Assembly (NCBI GenBank): GCA_905250075.1
Contig: CAJNOP010000010.1
Coordinates: 1,302,001-1,366,000, forward strand
Source: Rotaria sp. Silwood1
Taxonomy: Eukaryota > Rotifera > Eurotatoria > Philodinida > Philodinidae
Direction of reading: 5' to 3'
Length of the DNA stretch: 64,000 nucleotides
The notes beneath the pieces were generated by a model, which made no database searches, had not been told where the DNA came from, and was given only the letters and a program-made list of their open reading frames with translations. The stretch's first letter is position 1, and every line of letters starts with the position of its first letter. The position numbers and the translations under genes were made by a program. Below, piece after piece: positions 1 through 13,600 of the stretch.

Positions 1-1041
1 ATCATCCTGAACCTGGTTATGTCCAAGGTAATTTATTTGATGATGATAATAATTTAATATATTTATTAAGTTTTTTTTTCATTATGTAGGTATGAATGAT
101 ATGGTTGCTCCTATTTTATATGTTATACGAGATGAAGCATTAGTTTATGCATGTTTTTGTACACTAATGCGTCATATGAGTTCAATATTTCATCCAAATG
201 GTATTGCAATGAACCGCCGATTAGATTTATTAAGAAAAACAATTCGAGCTATTGATATAGATTTGTGGACTAAAATTGAACAATGTGATATTGGTTTGTA
301 GTTTTAATATTATTTGATATTCCTCTATGCGTAATTTTTATTTTAGGCAATCTAATGTTTGCTTATCGTTGGTTATTATTAGATTGTAAACGTGAATTCC
401 CATTTAAAGATATATTTCGTGTCTTGGAAACTTTGTGGGCATCATTACCCGTTGATAGATTTGAATCAAATAATGATAATACCTTGTCGGATAGAGATGA
501 TCTTTGTCCATCATCATTATGTAATCAACATCGTTCATCAATGCTTTCATCAATATCAAATACAATATTATCATCACGTTCATCTTCACCAACACTTGAA
601 GAAACTCAATCACAACATTCAAGTCTTGATGGTGGAGATTCAGGTTATCGTGATGAACATATTCCAGGTATATGTGATTTTAATTTACGTTCACACAAAA
701 CAGAAAATTCAACTTATTTAACACTCCGAACCAATTTACCTTCAACATCATGTATACCATTAGGAAAATGGTTAATACATTTTACATCAATTGATAATGA
801 TGAAAATTATTCAGATATGTTTACAATATTTCTATGCGTTGCTTTACTTGAACAAAATCGTTCATCAATTATGCAACTATCACCATTAAATACAGATGAT
901 GATGATTTCATTGGTACGTATTTTACACGTCTTGTAAGACAACATGATGCACGACATGCATTACAATTAGCACGAAATTATCATCGACAGTATGTTCTAT
1001 TTCAAATGCGTGTCAAACAATTAATATTGACCGATAATTAA
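1..1041 (+). CDS. TBC1D25: TBC1D25-like Rab GTPase-activating protein, 3' part
   Basis: C-terminal 307 residues of a TBC-domain Rab-GAP; the 5' end lies outside the window. Exons are 1-27 (frame from base 3), 90-293 and 347-1041, joined by 62- and 53-bp GT/AG introns. The first residues carry the TBC glutamine finger (YVQGM); the arginine finger would lie upstream. The blocks CFCTLMRHM, FAYRWLLLDCKREFPF and FLCVALLEQNRSSIM match vertebrate TBC1D25 closely, including the far C-terminal segment that follows a long loop. That loop (roughly residues 125-200 of this part) is Ser/Asp-rich and low in complexity, as in the human protein. TBC1D25 stimulates GTP hydrolysis on Rab proteins in autophagosome-lysosome traffic (family knowledge). 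SGSM/TBC1D16 relatives were considered, but the C-terminal match favours TBC1D25. Confidence 0.85.
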
Positions 1042-4000
1042 TTTTCATTTTTCTTCTTTTCGGTGTGCTTTATTATCATATGTATCTCTAGTCTTTCATT
1101 CGCTCATATGTCTATGTATGTCGGTGTATGTTTCGTTCTAGTGCTCAGCCATAACGGATCTTCTATTATTCGGTGAAATTTTTGGTTTTTCGTCCATATT
1201 GAGCATTATTATTTATTTCATTCGGTTGTTTTATTTTAGACATGACTCTCAGTCCTTTCTTTCTTTCGCTCTTTCTTATTTGATATTTTGTTAACTGTAA
1301 CAAAACGAAAAACCTGTGTTTCCTGTACTTAATCATGTAGAAACAGACATAAAATGTGTTTCTACTGGGTGTATTCGGGTTCTGTATTGTTAAATGTCAG
1401 ACATGTAACTGATAAAAGAGAAAAAAATTTTAATAATATTATAATAGAAAAAAAAAACAGTATTATATAAATATCGATTTCTTAATAAAATTGTAATATA
1501 GAATTGAATTAATTTATTATTATTATTATTACTAATAAAATACGAGAAAATAATATTTGTCATATTCTTTTTAAATAAGAATTATCAAAAGAAAAGATCT
1601 TTCGATGATAAAAGTTGATAGAACAAAAAATGACTCATAGAATATATTAAATAAGTATGTGTAAGATTAACTTTTATTATCACATATTTACTCTTCATGA
1701 GGTGATATTTCAGTGACAATTGATAATAGTGCTGTTATCTAACATAACATGTGATGCAAGAATCTTTTGCAATCTTCGCCTAATCATATTGCGGAGTTGT
1801 AATAAACCAATAGAATGCCATGTTTTTCTGCAACGGCAATAGATGAACTATGAATATGGTACTAAATGTATTTTTCATCATGACTGTGAAAGGGTATTAA
1901 TAGAAAATATCTCTAAAATAAGTTCTTGCAATTTCATTATCGAGCAAGATCATTTTGTAAATTTTGTAAATTATTTTGTACAGTAGAAGACAAATGAAAC
2001 AAAAGTATTTAATGATGATGATGTTTGTTGTATACAGAGGGCTCTTTTCGAATGGTGTATTAGAAGTTAAATAGACTTGTAGTTTTTATACGACAATGTT
2101 TCTTCTTGTGAACGAAATCGAATAATTTGATACTGTATACTACTTGGTGGTTTTGAACAGCTGCTTGGAGTGGTTTTTTCTCCTCTATTTCTCTGACCTC
2201 TTTTTATCAAACCACGAAAACAGATTTGAATTCATATGCGGTTTCTACAGATTGTAATTCATATTCTTGCAACCAAATCTACTGTATGAAAAAGTTTTCC
2301 ATTTAACAGTCAAGATTAGAATTGTGAAAGATCAAGCTAAGACCGGAATTATAAGACTTACGATGAAACCTATTCAGAAGGTCTCTTTCGGTTTCAATAT
2401 GTTTTTGTCTACAGATACTGCCTAGTGGTCTTACCAAAAATTCTGATAGGATTTGCATTTTTAACGAAGCTATCAAATTTTTTTTTCCAGAAGTGTCAGA
2501 TTTTTGGAACATCTGTGCTTTCGAATTTTGATCTAGAACTTTTACATATACAGAATACTTCACATAGAAAGATTCAAGCGCTTTAAATAATGACTCTACG
2601 AGATATGAGACTTCCAACATAATAGATTCTTTCCTATGGACAAAGTATATAACATGCATTTTTGAAAGCCTCACATCTCGAAACAACTTTGTTCAAAACT
2701 TCTGAATTTTTCATGGAAGCTAATCTAACTGAGTTCTCTATATGCACAAAGCTTCAGATCAAAATTTGATAGTTTAGTTAAATCTCTAAATCCTTTTAGA
2801 ATTTGTATTACAATATTATGAAGTAACCATAGACAAAAAAAACTATTCAAATCGTAAGAAGACTTCTAAAAAGATTCCTGTGTTAGTTTCACACATGTTA
2901 TTCATCAAATTAATGCAATTGCAAAAGCCTTTCTTTGGAGGTATTAACATTTTTTGCTTTAAACATTCTACAGATTCGTTCTGAAGCAATATGCTTGGTA
3001 GAACACTTTTAGTTCACATATTGTCTTTTTCAACAAAGAAAAGAATTTGACCGACATAGAAATTAGTAATATAGTTCAAGAGAGTTTGACAAATTTATAA
3101 AGAAATTTGAATTACTTGTTAGTTCGAGTATTAGATAATATTTTTAAGTATGACTCTTGAATATATATGTATTTCACAAGATTCTTAAAATGCAAACGTA
3201 ATGATGATAAATTAAGTGAAGCAAGTAGATATCATATTTATTAAAGATAAACTTTCTTTTCAAGTCAAAATTGGGTAGAAATAAAAGGTTACGAACTGTT
3301 ATGTTTAAGTAGATCAAAGTACGAGAGAGCAGTTCGAACTACATGTAAAAAAAAAGACATCGCAGAAGAGTCATATGTTTTTAAAACACAATTTCATTTA
3401 TATGGCAACTAATATAGATAATATTATTACTTCCAAGTCTTTTGCGTCTATTTTTCACAAAAAAAGTAATTTTGAAAAATCTTTTGTTTTTTTCTTTGAG
3501 GGATATCATAAGAATTTTGATAAGATAACTTCTTAACTAATTTACGCCATAGAAAACATTAAGTCCTTATTAACCTTAATCATTATACCGAATATATACG
3601 ATTTAATAGTCATTTTTTTTGTATTTGATTGTCACAATCAATTATGATCGGTTAGATGTTTTGAATTATTGAAATATAAAGTCTATATATATGGACTAAT
3701 TGAAAAAAAATAGGTTGCTTTTGCTTTATGCGCGTGTTGTGTCATGTGATTATTTATCAAGGCACTCAAAAATATATTCATACAAATTGAAAATCCTCTG
3801 ATATTTGAAACCAAGTAAAATACAAGATAAACATAAATGAATCTTTTATGAAATTTAGAGCAAATAATAATATGATTACAATGCAAATATCTAAAATAAT
3901 TACATTTCAATATATATATATATCGATCAAATTTCTAGATCAATAACATCAAAGAAGTTTTTAAACATTTTATTTTTTGTATTCGATCATTGACATTTTT

Positions 4001-4674
4001 CGGCATGTGTCTATCTTAGACTTAATAATTTAAGGCTATCAATTATTTGGTTTTTATTTATTGCAATAAATTTTTCTTGAATAGTCTATGAATGAAAATT
4101 ATTTCGTAAATTTCTCGATGCCATGTGTGATAAAATCTTAGAAGTTCTCGGACATCATTTAGCAGTCATTTCGAACTTTTACATAAGGAAAAATTCTTTA
4201 CTTCAATGAAAAAAAAAATCAAATCTCGATTGATTGCCCAAAAGAAAAGAACATTTATTACATTCAACGTATTTTAATATATATCAACATATGTGTATGC
4301 ACCATATGTTTGATTGTAAGTCTAAATAGGCTTCAATAATTTCAATCGAACCGTAAAATATCGTAAACATATTCTATATAACAACGCAAAAGTCTTATAT
4401 TTTTGCTAAATATTTCAATTGAATTATATAAAATTGATCATAATATAACCACCGTTCTGCATATATATGTATATATTTTTTATGAGTCGATTAGAAATGG
4501 AGAAAAAGCCTCAACAGAAATAATAAATAATAAGAAAGAATTGACTAACAATGGAAAAAAAAGAAAAAGAAATGTAGGCTATAACAAGACGAAACAAAGA
4601 AAAGAAAAAAAAAACAAATCACAGTTCAATACTTGAATGTTAGATTTTAAGAGTGAGAGAAAAAAAAACAAAGT
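1042..4674. other. intergenic spacer between two convergent 3' ends
   Basis: This 3.6-kb AT-rich stretch separates the stop codons of TBC1D25 (+) and VPS13B (-). Several frames stay open for 60-130 codons, but none shows a recognisable motif, splice-linked partner or codon pattern like the neighbours. It holds one palindromic repeat (2521-2769) and otherwise nothing I can name. Confidence 0.6.
2521..2769. repeat. foldback repeat, family 2
   Basis: Imperfect inverted repeat. The left arm (about 2521-2567) and right arm (about 2724-2769) pair over roughly 45 bp, both carrying an AATTTTGATCT...ACTTT..CATAT core. The same core recurs in the arms of other palindromes in this window. The full element may extend to about 2300-2900. 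No open frame or transposase is seen, so a non-autonomous foldback or MITE is inferred. Confidence 0.5.
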
Positions 4675-7600
4675 TCATTGACGAATAAGACGACATAATG
4701 CAAGAAATTGATGACGAAGACGTGAATCAACATAGAATGATAAATTATTAAATATTAATAAACCTGATGAATCAGGTGATTCACTTAATTCAATATGATC
4801 TAATAAATAATCACCATGTTGATTTTCATCATCTTTATGATAAATCATAAAATGTCGATTTTTAGTTAATATTAATATTCCATGTTCAATATGATGATGT
4901 TCAAGAACATATTCTAAGATATCAAGTATTTCATCTTGATTTGTTATTTGACAAGAATGAGAAAGTTTAAGATAACTTATAGTTGTATTTATTCGTGCAT
5001 CTTGTTCAATTTGTCGATGTCGTCTATGTGGAATATTCATTAAACCAGTACCATAAAGAATACCTTGACCTGTTTGTGATATAAGTTGTGCAACACCACC
5101 GACTGGTTTTACAACAATACCAACAAGACCTTTACCAACACCGGATAAAACAGTTGTTGTTGCAGGTTGTGAATCAGCTTTATTACGAAATGAAGCTAAA
5201 GGTTGTTCAGCTAAACCAGCTATAGCACCTAATAAACTTAAACTAAATAATTCAAGACCTTGTAAAAGACCATCAGTCATTCCAGTTGGAATATTTCGCA
5301 TTGTTTCTTCATTACGTGTTGTATGTTCACTATCCATAGCTAATCTATCCATATTTCTTGCAACACTATTAGCAAATGTTGTTACTGATGTTAATGTACC
5401 TTTTATTAAAAAACAAAGAGATCATTTGTTTTTAAAAGAAAAAACGAAAAATTTATTTAATTCATTACCTAATGATAGATGTTTAAGTAAACTTGTAGCA
5501 CCTTGAGATATACCCATCATAAATCCACTTGGACCATTACGCATTCCAACATATGGTAAATGAAATAGATCATAAATACCATCGGTTATATTACGAATTA
5601 ATACAGATGGATTGCCTAAAAATAATACATTATGAATCTGATAAACATATACGAGAATAACAAAGAATTTTTTTTATAAAAAATAAAATTATCTAAACAA
5701 GGGGCGTACGCCGATGCATTGATCGACGACGACTGACGAGGGAACCTCTCCAAGTATTAATCGCCGATCGAGCTCATATTTTGCCCATAAGTAAGACTCG
5801 ATGAGACTAGCAAAAGTCCGGAAAGATTCGTCCGCATACGCTGTCCTTTCAGAGTTACGACCGTTTTACTGGTTTTTCGACCTCTGACAATGGTATTTAT
5901 AGGGAAGCCCAAGAATGAAATTTTGTCCATAAACAGGTCTCATAGTCACTAGTATATCCTAAAATTTTTAGCTAAAGTGAACGTTTCTTTCTCGGAATAT
6001 TGAGTTTTCAAGAAGCTCTATCTTTTTGCGCGTCGTCTTTAAAGTTGGATCGTTCCTTGAAAATTCAATATCTCGAGAAAGCAACGTTCATTTTAGCTGA
6101 AATTTTTAGGACATTGTAATGAACATGAGACCAGTCTGTGGACAAAATCTCAGGTCAAAATTCCATTCTTGAGCTTTCCTATAAATACCATTGTCAGAGA
6201 TGGAAAAACCAGTAAAACGGTCGTAACTCCGGAAGGACAGCGTATGCGAACGAATCTTTCCAGACTTTTGCTAGTGTGATTGAGTCTTACTTACGGGAAA
6301 AATATGAGCTTGATCGGCGATTAATACTAGGAGAGGTTTCCTCGTGAGATTTTTCGATGAATTTTTTTTAGTTTCGAGAAATTTTGACATCAAAAAGAGA
6401 TAAAACGATGATAGAAAATATATTGATCATAAACTAGACGATAACATCTCCGAAAAATGATTTAGGACGCCCTAAATATTTAAAATCAAATATCTAAGTT
6501 TGTGTCGTGGCTAATTAGTTTACATCTCTAATGTCAACTATTTATTAATAGAATAAATATATATTTCATTATTACCTAATAGATCAAATGATCCAAGTAA
6601 AATTGGTGATCGTGTTAATAAAGAAACAAAATAATGTCTAGTAATTAATGTTAATAATTGTTTATTTGTTGAATAAATATAAGTTTTTTGAAATTTATCA
6701 ATAAACATTGGTAATTGATGACAACCAATATAAACTTTCATTGAAGCATGTACACTAATAACAATATCAACTGGTCCAATATATAAAGATTCACAAACAA
6801 ATGGTATTTTCATTAATGCATTATCAATATTTTCGATTTTAACTGGAATTTCTTTTATATTTGTTGGAATATTTAAATCAAGTGGTAATAAATGACTAAA
6901 AATTTTTAATAAAACATAAACATAATGATCTTCAAGATAAACATCAAATGGTTGAAATTGAAAATCAATTTTAATAAAACGTTCATTTATTCGATGAAAA
7001 TGTGCCGTAAAAAATCTCCGTTGATTATTATTAATAAATTTTTGACGAGAAATTTTATGATTATGTGATAAAGAATCAAATGCCGGTAATGGATCTTCTG
7101 TAAGAGTTGTATCAATTGATGAAGTCGAATTTTCACGACGATGATTAGCCAGAGAAGAACTTGGTCTATGAAATAAATTAAAGATTAACATTCAATAGAA
7201 CAATAATATTAATCAAAACATTAGCCAGATATTAGTACGGCATGCTAATTAAGAGTTATTAGTTTGATCGATGGTAGATTTACGATATGATGCGATTCTT
7301 TTTCGATTATTTTATATACATATTTCAGTTTGTTTTTATCGAAAATATTGAACATGTCATCGTTATTTTATCCATTTAAGCTATTTTTTAACAGTAGTCT
7401 ATTAACAGATTGATGAAAAATTGCTTATTTCATACATTCAAAGTACAGGGATGGATTTCCTAATAAACCTAACCCTACTTAGAATTTTTAAGGAAACGTT
7501 TAATAATTATATATCATTTGAAAAGGTTTCTAACAAACTGAACATAGTAGTTTTCCGATCTTAAAACTGTTTTTTAACAATACCATTCTAAAAGGCACAA

Positions 7601-10600
7601 AATCTTAAGTAATGTTAGAAGTTGCCGGATTGTTTATAATCTTCTATTAAAACGTTATAAGCATAGCAAAAACTCGAAAAAGACATTTTTTTGTGAAACC
7701 TTTAACTTTTTAACCAACGATCATGGAAGAAGCGGCAACCCCTCCTGTTGCAGAGAATTTCGTGCTCTTACAATTCATGTGTGAAATCTTGGTAATAAGT
7801 TATTATTCAAATTTGAGTGCAATTTTATTCAAGATAAAGCTATTTAATCAAATACATACTCGCTTGATTCTTTTTTTTCATAAACATTTGTTTTTGTTTT
7901 CGACATACGTTTTTCATCTTTTGACATTAAAACAACTGGAAAATCAAAATTATTTTTTGAACTATAACATTGATTATCAATTTGTAATTGATCAATTGAA
8001 CAAAAAAATTGTTGTTGATATAAACATAGTTCAGTATCAATAAAATGTTGATAAAATAATAAATTTATTTTATCAATTGTTACACGAAGAATTTCACGAA
8101 ATAAACATATATCATTTAATTCATCCATTAATGATATAGATATTTTATTAACAAAAAAATTAAATTGTATTTGTCGATGATTACTTTGATTATATTGTTG
8201 TTGCCATGATTTTAAATATTGATTTGTTGCATTTGGTGTATTTATTGGTGTATTTTTATCAAACATAGTTGAACGATATTGACGTGGTATAGTTTCTGAT
8301 ATGATAGTTGCTTGTGGTAATGATGAATTAGTTATTTCTAATGATGAATTTACTTTGACAATATTATTAGATTTTGATGTTGTTGTTGTTTTTATTGAAC
8401 GATGACGATGAACAGGTTCAATTACTAATGTTCGACTTGCTGGCAATGATGCAGATAAGGAATGAATTAAAACATCATGTAAACCTAAAGTAAGAATTGA
8501 ACATGTATTTTTGAGTTTAACTTGGTTAAGAAAATTTGATGACATTCTAGCAAGAAACATGACGATTATATGATGTAAATTATAGGTAAGAAGCTATGGT
8601 TTTATCATGAATCGATTGATCGAAAATTTTCAAATGCTGCCTGGATATTAGTTAGAGAAATTTCGTTGTTTGTGATTCGATGCAGACGGCTTACTACAAA
8701 AATTCTAATTTTCAAAACTACCCAGGTCAATCGATACGGCTGTTTACGGTGCTGTATGAAGCAAATAGACGGTGAAAATATAGATAGCCGTTTCGATCGA
8801 CCTGGGTACTCGTCCTGTCTTAATTCATCATGTTGATCAAAGAAGCTTTATCTATCATTATGATTTACTAAATAATTATGTCGAATATTTTATAGAGAAA
8901 CTGCAGAAGACCAACATTTAGTACATATGCTGTAAGATTTCATTACGACGTCGTCAAGGTGCAAGTATATGAAGATGTTTCAAACTACTTCAACTGAAAA
9001 GATATGAAAATTATTCGATAGACATTCTCATTATCTTATATCAAGAAATAATCCTTGAAGCTATTCATATCAAATTATTGCTTTCGAATCCTTGAGTGTT
9101 TGGTAGACTGTCGTCCATAAATTTCGGTAATTTCTAGTTCGGGTCGTAACCGTGCAAACTCCTATTTCTCTTTTCTAAAAAACAATAAAACAGAGTACTT
9201 CATACCGGGTACTGGTAAAAAGACATCTTCTAATTGTGAATCAATTCTTAATGGTCTACTCCATTGAACATTTTTTGTTGTTACTTGTTGAAAATAATCT
9301 GTTATTAATTGAATAACATTATTGGAATTTTCATTTAATAAGAATTGTGCTAAATAAAATCTTGAACCATTCATTAAATTTTGTAAATTATTATTATTAT
9401 TATTTAATGATGATGATGATTCTGGTGAATCAATTCCAATAAATGATGATGAAAATGGTGGAATTATATGTGACATAGATGAAATATTTTCTAATCGACA
9501 TAATAATGGACATGAACAAGTATTAACAACATGTAAAAATGCCCAAGATGGATTAGAATTAATTGATATTTCAATTTGACTTGTTGATGTTTTAATTAAT
9601 TGATTAATAGAAAATAATTCTCCACGTAAACTTTGAAATGTTGATGATTTTAATCTAAAAAAAAAACAAAATTTGGTGTTTTTTTTCTTTTTAAATTTAT
9701 TTTGAAATCGATTTAATTCATCTTACTTAATTTGTTCATCTTTTTTATATAAACAAAAACATTGTCGATTTCCATTTTCATCAATTTTTGTCATTAATTT
9801 AATTGGTTTAGATAAATATTGTTTATCATTTAATTCATTTTGAAATAATAAATAATAAATAATATCTGTTGATGGTATACCTTGAAAACGATATAAATTT
9901 ATTTTTTCATTAATTTTTATTTCTAAACAATTATATGGATAATCAATTGTATATTGTTGTTTTGATATTGGTAATATATAACATAATAATGTTTGTTGTG
10001 TTTGATTAATAAATTGATATTTTGATTCAATTGTTAATATATGTGTATGATCAAGATATTCATGTTTTAAATGAATAATAAAATAATCATTATTTGATGA
10101 TTTTATAAAATATAAATCAATTGAACCATTTATATATAAACGATTATTAATTATATTTGTTGTATTCATCATAGAAATATTTCGAAATATTAAATCAATT
10201 GTTTGACATTGAATATGTTCACCATCATATGGATCAATAAGTATAAATTGTATTTGACTATATTCTAATTTTGAAAGACAATTTATTTGATCAGACTGTA
10301 TATATGTATGATCATGACCAGCATTTGCATATAAATGAAAATTAAATGGTGTTAAATTATTTATTAATGTTAAAGGTTTTAATTCAATTAATATTGTATT
10401 TAAATGTGAATAGAGACGTATTGGTTCAATACGACAATCAATTGAATTTGTTTTTATATTCGTTGGATTGATTACTAAGAAATAATAAAAAATTTTGTTT
10501 TAAACAAATTTTTTCTTATGAGAAAATGTTTAGAACTATCGAACCCGATGAGATTGGTGAGTTAAAAAAATTTGCTCTTACCGTTATTAGAATGTTCGGA

Positions 10601-13600
10601 AAGTTTCACTGAAAAAAAATCAGAGCAGTAACTCATTCAATATTCTACTGACCGGAGAAGTTCTTCAACTGATAATTTGCTTTTGAGTCGAGACCTTGTA
10701 TGTTATGTAGATCTATATAAGTTAAAAATATCTTGGAAAGAATATAAGTTTTTAGCTTATTGTTGCACCTTTATGATTATCAGAAAGCCATCGTCCACTC
10801 GAGAACATTAGAGAAACTGATTTTTGAATTTTCACTTGAAGTTTTGTATAGAGACAAGCCTTAATGAGCATCGTATGTTGTGAAAATTTTAGACCTTTCG
10901 ATTTGTCTGTCTTGAAGTCGGAACATCAAATGTGGTGGTTTCTATTAGCAATGTCAAAGACACACTATTACTACAATTGTATCTCAGAAATACTAATAGT
11001 GATAAGGTCTGAACCATTCACAAAAAGAACTATTTTCTTGAAGGTCTGTCTCTATTCAAACTTTCAAGTCGACATTCGAAATCGCGCTTCTCGGATGTTG
11101 CTGATAAAGATCATGATATTCTATTAAATAATACAGTATCTCGGTAGAAATAAGTTATTAGTTCAAATACATCGCAGAGTATTCATAGTACATTCGAACC
11201 TACATGATGCAAATAATCCCAATTCAAAAGCGACTTGACATCTAGAAAAACATTCTCGGATTATATTTCCATTAGTCAGATCGAGTTTCTTTTTTTACAT
11301 GAACAAACTATGAGCTCGTTTGACATTCTACAATCCTCATTACTTTGAAAGCATCTCAAAACTTTCGAATATGTATCGCAAGAAAAAAATAATAAATTTT
11401 CCTATTTTATTTATGATTGCTAATAAATAAAAGTATGTCACTATCAATACATACGATTTTCAATTTTTTTTGTTTGAAATGTAATTGGTGGTTCATACAT
11501 AGATGGACCATTAGCACCAATACTTGGTACAAGAGATGTATTTAAAATTTCATTTGTTTGTTCAATTAATGGTATAGGAATATCATCATCAGTTTGTTTT
11601 ATTTTAGAATGTTGTTGTCGAAGTAGATCAATAATTGAATATGTTGAATTTTGTTCATCAAATTGTGATGAATAAAGTATTTTAGTTTGTAAAAAATAAT
11701 CAATTAAACTCGAATTTTCTTGTTGAATATTTTCAAATTCATTTATAGATAAATAAGATTGTTTATTTAATTCAAATATACATGATGTTAATTGTTCAAC
11801 ATCAAATTGTTGTAAACGATGTTCATATATTATTGAATTTGAATTATCAAAAATAAAATCATTAAAAAATGTATAATTACCATTTGATTGAAGTATAAAT
11901 GTTTTATCTTTATTTAAATGTACTAAAACTGATTGTGTTAAATATGAACGATAAATAATAATAGGTGTAAATATAAAACAAGTTAAATTTTCATATTCAA
12001 ATAAATGTATCCATATTGATAATTGTTCACTTGTTGAAATAATACCATCTTGATTTAATTGTTCAATTGAATATTTATTTGATGAATTCCATTGAATATA
12101 TTCAATATCATCAATTGTTTGTAAACAACTTAAATATAATTCATTTTTAGATAAAGATATATCCATTTGTCTTGAACCAACATTTAAATAAAATTTTATA
12201 TTTAAATCAATATTACAAAGATTTTTAAGTATTAATTTACCAATAATATGTATATGACGACGTATTTGATGTTCATCATAATGAATATGTAAATAAAATG
12301 AATGTGGACTATGAATAAATTGAACTATTTGTTTAATATTATTATCTGTATGATGTATATCAATAGGTAATGAATAGATTGGATCTATAGATGAATGTTC
12401 AAGTGAAAATTGAACAGATATATCATCTGTATTTAATTTAGTCCAAACAAAATCTGTTGTTTGTGATGGAGAAAGTATAAGAAAATTATCAGTTGTTTTA
12501 TGTTGTTTTAAACCAACAGGACAGTTAAGATGATTAGTAAATAGATAATAAGTATAATACAATGGATTATCATTATTGCTTAAAGCTAAAGCTAAACAAA
12601 AAAAAATAAACATATGAAAATCTGATTTCACTATCTGCTTATAATCATATTCTTTGATCGAAATCTAAACAAAGGTTTTGATGTTTATCTTTAATATGAT
12701 TGGGAAAAAATAAATTTATTTACATATACTGTGCACCTTTCTTGACCATATCCTGACTACGCCCCTGCAAGTAGAACAAAAGTTGTCATCTTGGGCACTG
12801 TCTTCTATTAGATACTAGGATCACAATGATAAAAAATGACCGTCCATGTTTTCCTGAGATACTACGCTCGAACGAGCTGAAAATTTCTTTACATGCACTA
12901 GACATGATTTGCAGTAAATATCTTTTTATTATTTATCCTACGAATCAAAAAGCCAAACTAAAAAGTATGCATGTTTTTCTTTTTTGAATAGAATTACCAA
13001 AGATCAACAGAATTCTATTTCTATACTCATCCAGGACAGTGTATTATATATGTGAAAAAAGGTTTAGCTGGATTGAATATACGAAGGTGGAGACATGGAA
13101 GCGTTTCTGTACTTTTTGTTTTCATGAAAAAGTTGATTTGAGTAAGACATGAAGCAATATACAGTTTTTGCTAATTTGATTTATTAATGTTTAAATATAA
13201 TTTTCCGACAATTAGTAAATATATACTACTTCAGACTATACAATCTCCACAAAAGAAAATTTTCATCACGAAACGAAGAGAGAATATCTTTAATATTGAA
13301 TCTTCCATTGATTAATGCAGTGACAATTTGTAGATCGATTACAAAAATAAAACGATACATAGGATTGACATGTTTTATAGTCAATTTCATGACCCATTCA
13401 TTAGCACAAAGGAGAATATTTAGATCTTTCGGTTTGATTGCGGAATCTAGCAATGATTTATATATGTTTCGAAAGTTTGACGATAGCTTTGTAACTTACA
13501 GCGGACTGTGTTATCACTACTGGGCAAGCAGAGAACAATAAAGAATAATTTACGAAATTTTAATAATAGACCGAAGATTTTTGTTTTACGATTCGATAGT

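Noticed and set aside
2303-2686. 127-codon open frame on the minus strand in the first spacer
   Set aside because: It overlaps a palindromic repeat, has no family motif and no splice-linked partner; such lengths arise by chance in this DNA.
13226-13541. Overlapping frames on both strands in the large VPS13B intron
   Set aside because: They mirror one another, carry no motif and fit no phase with the flanking VPS13B exons.
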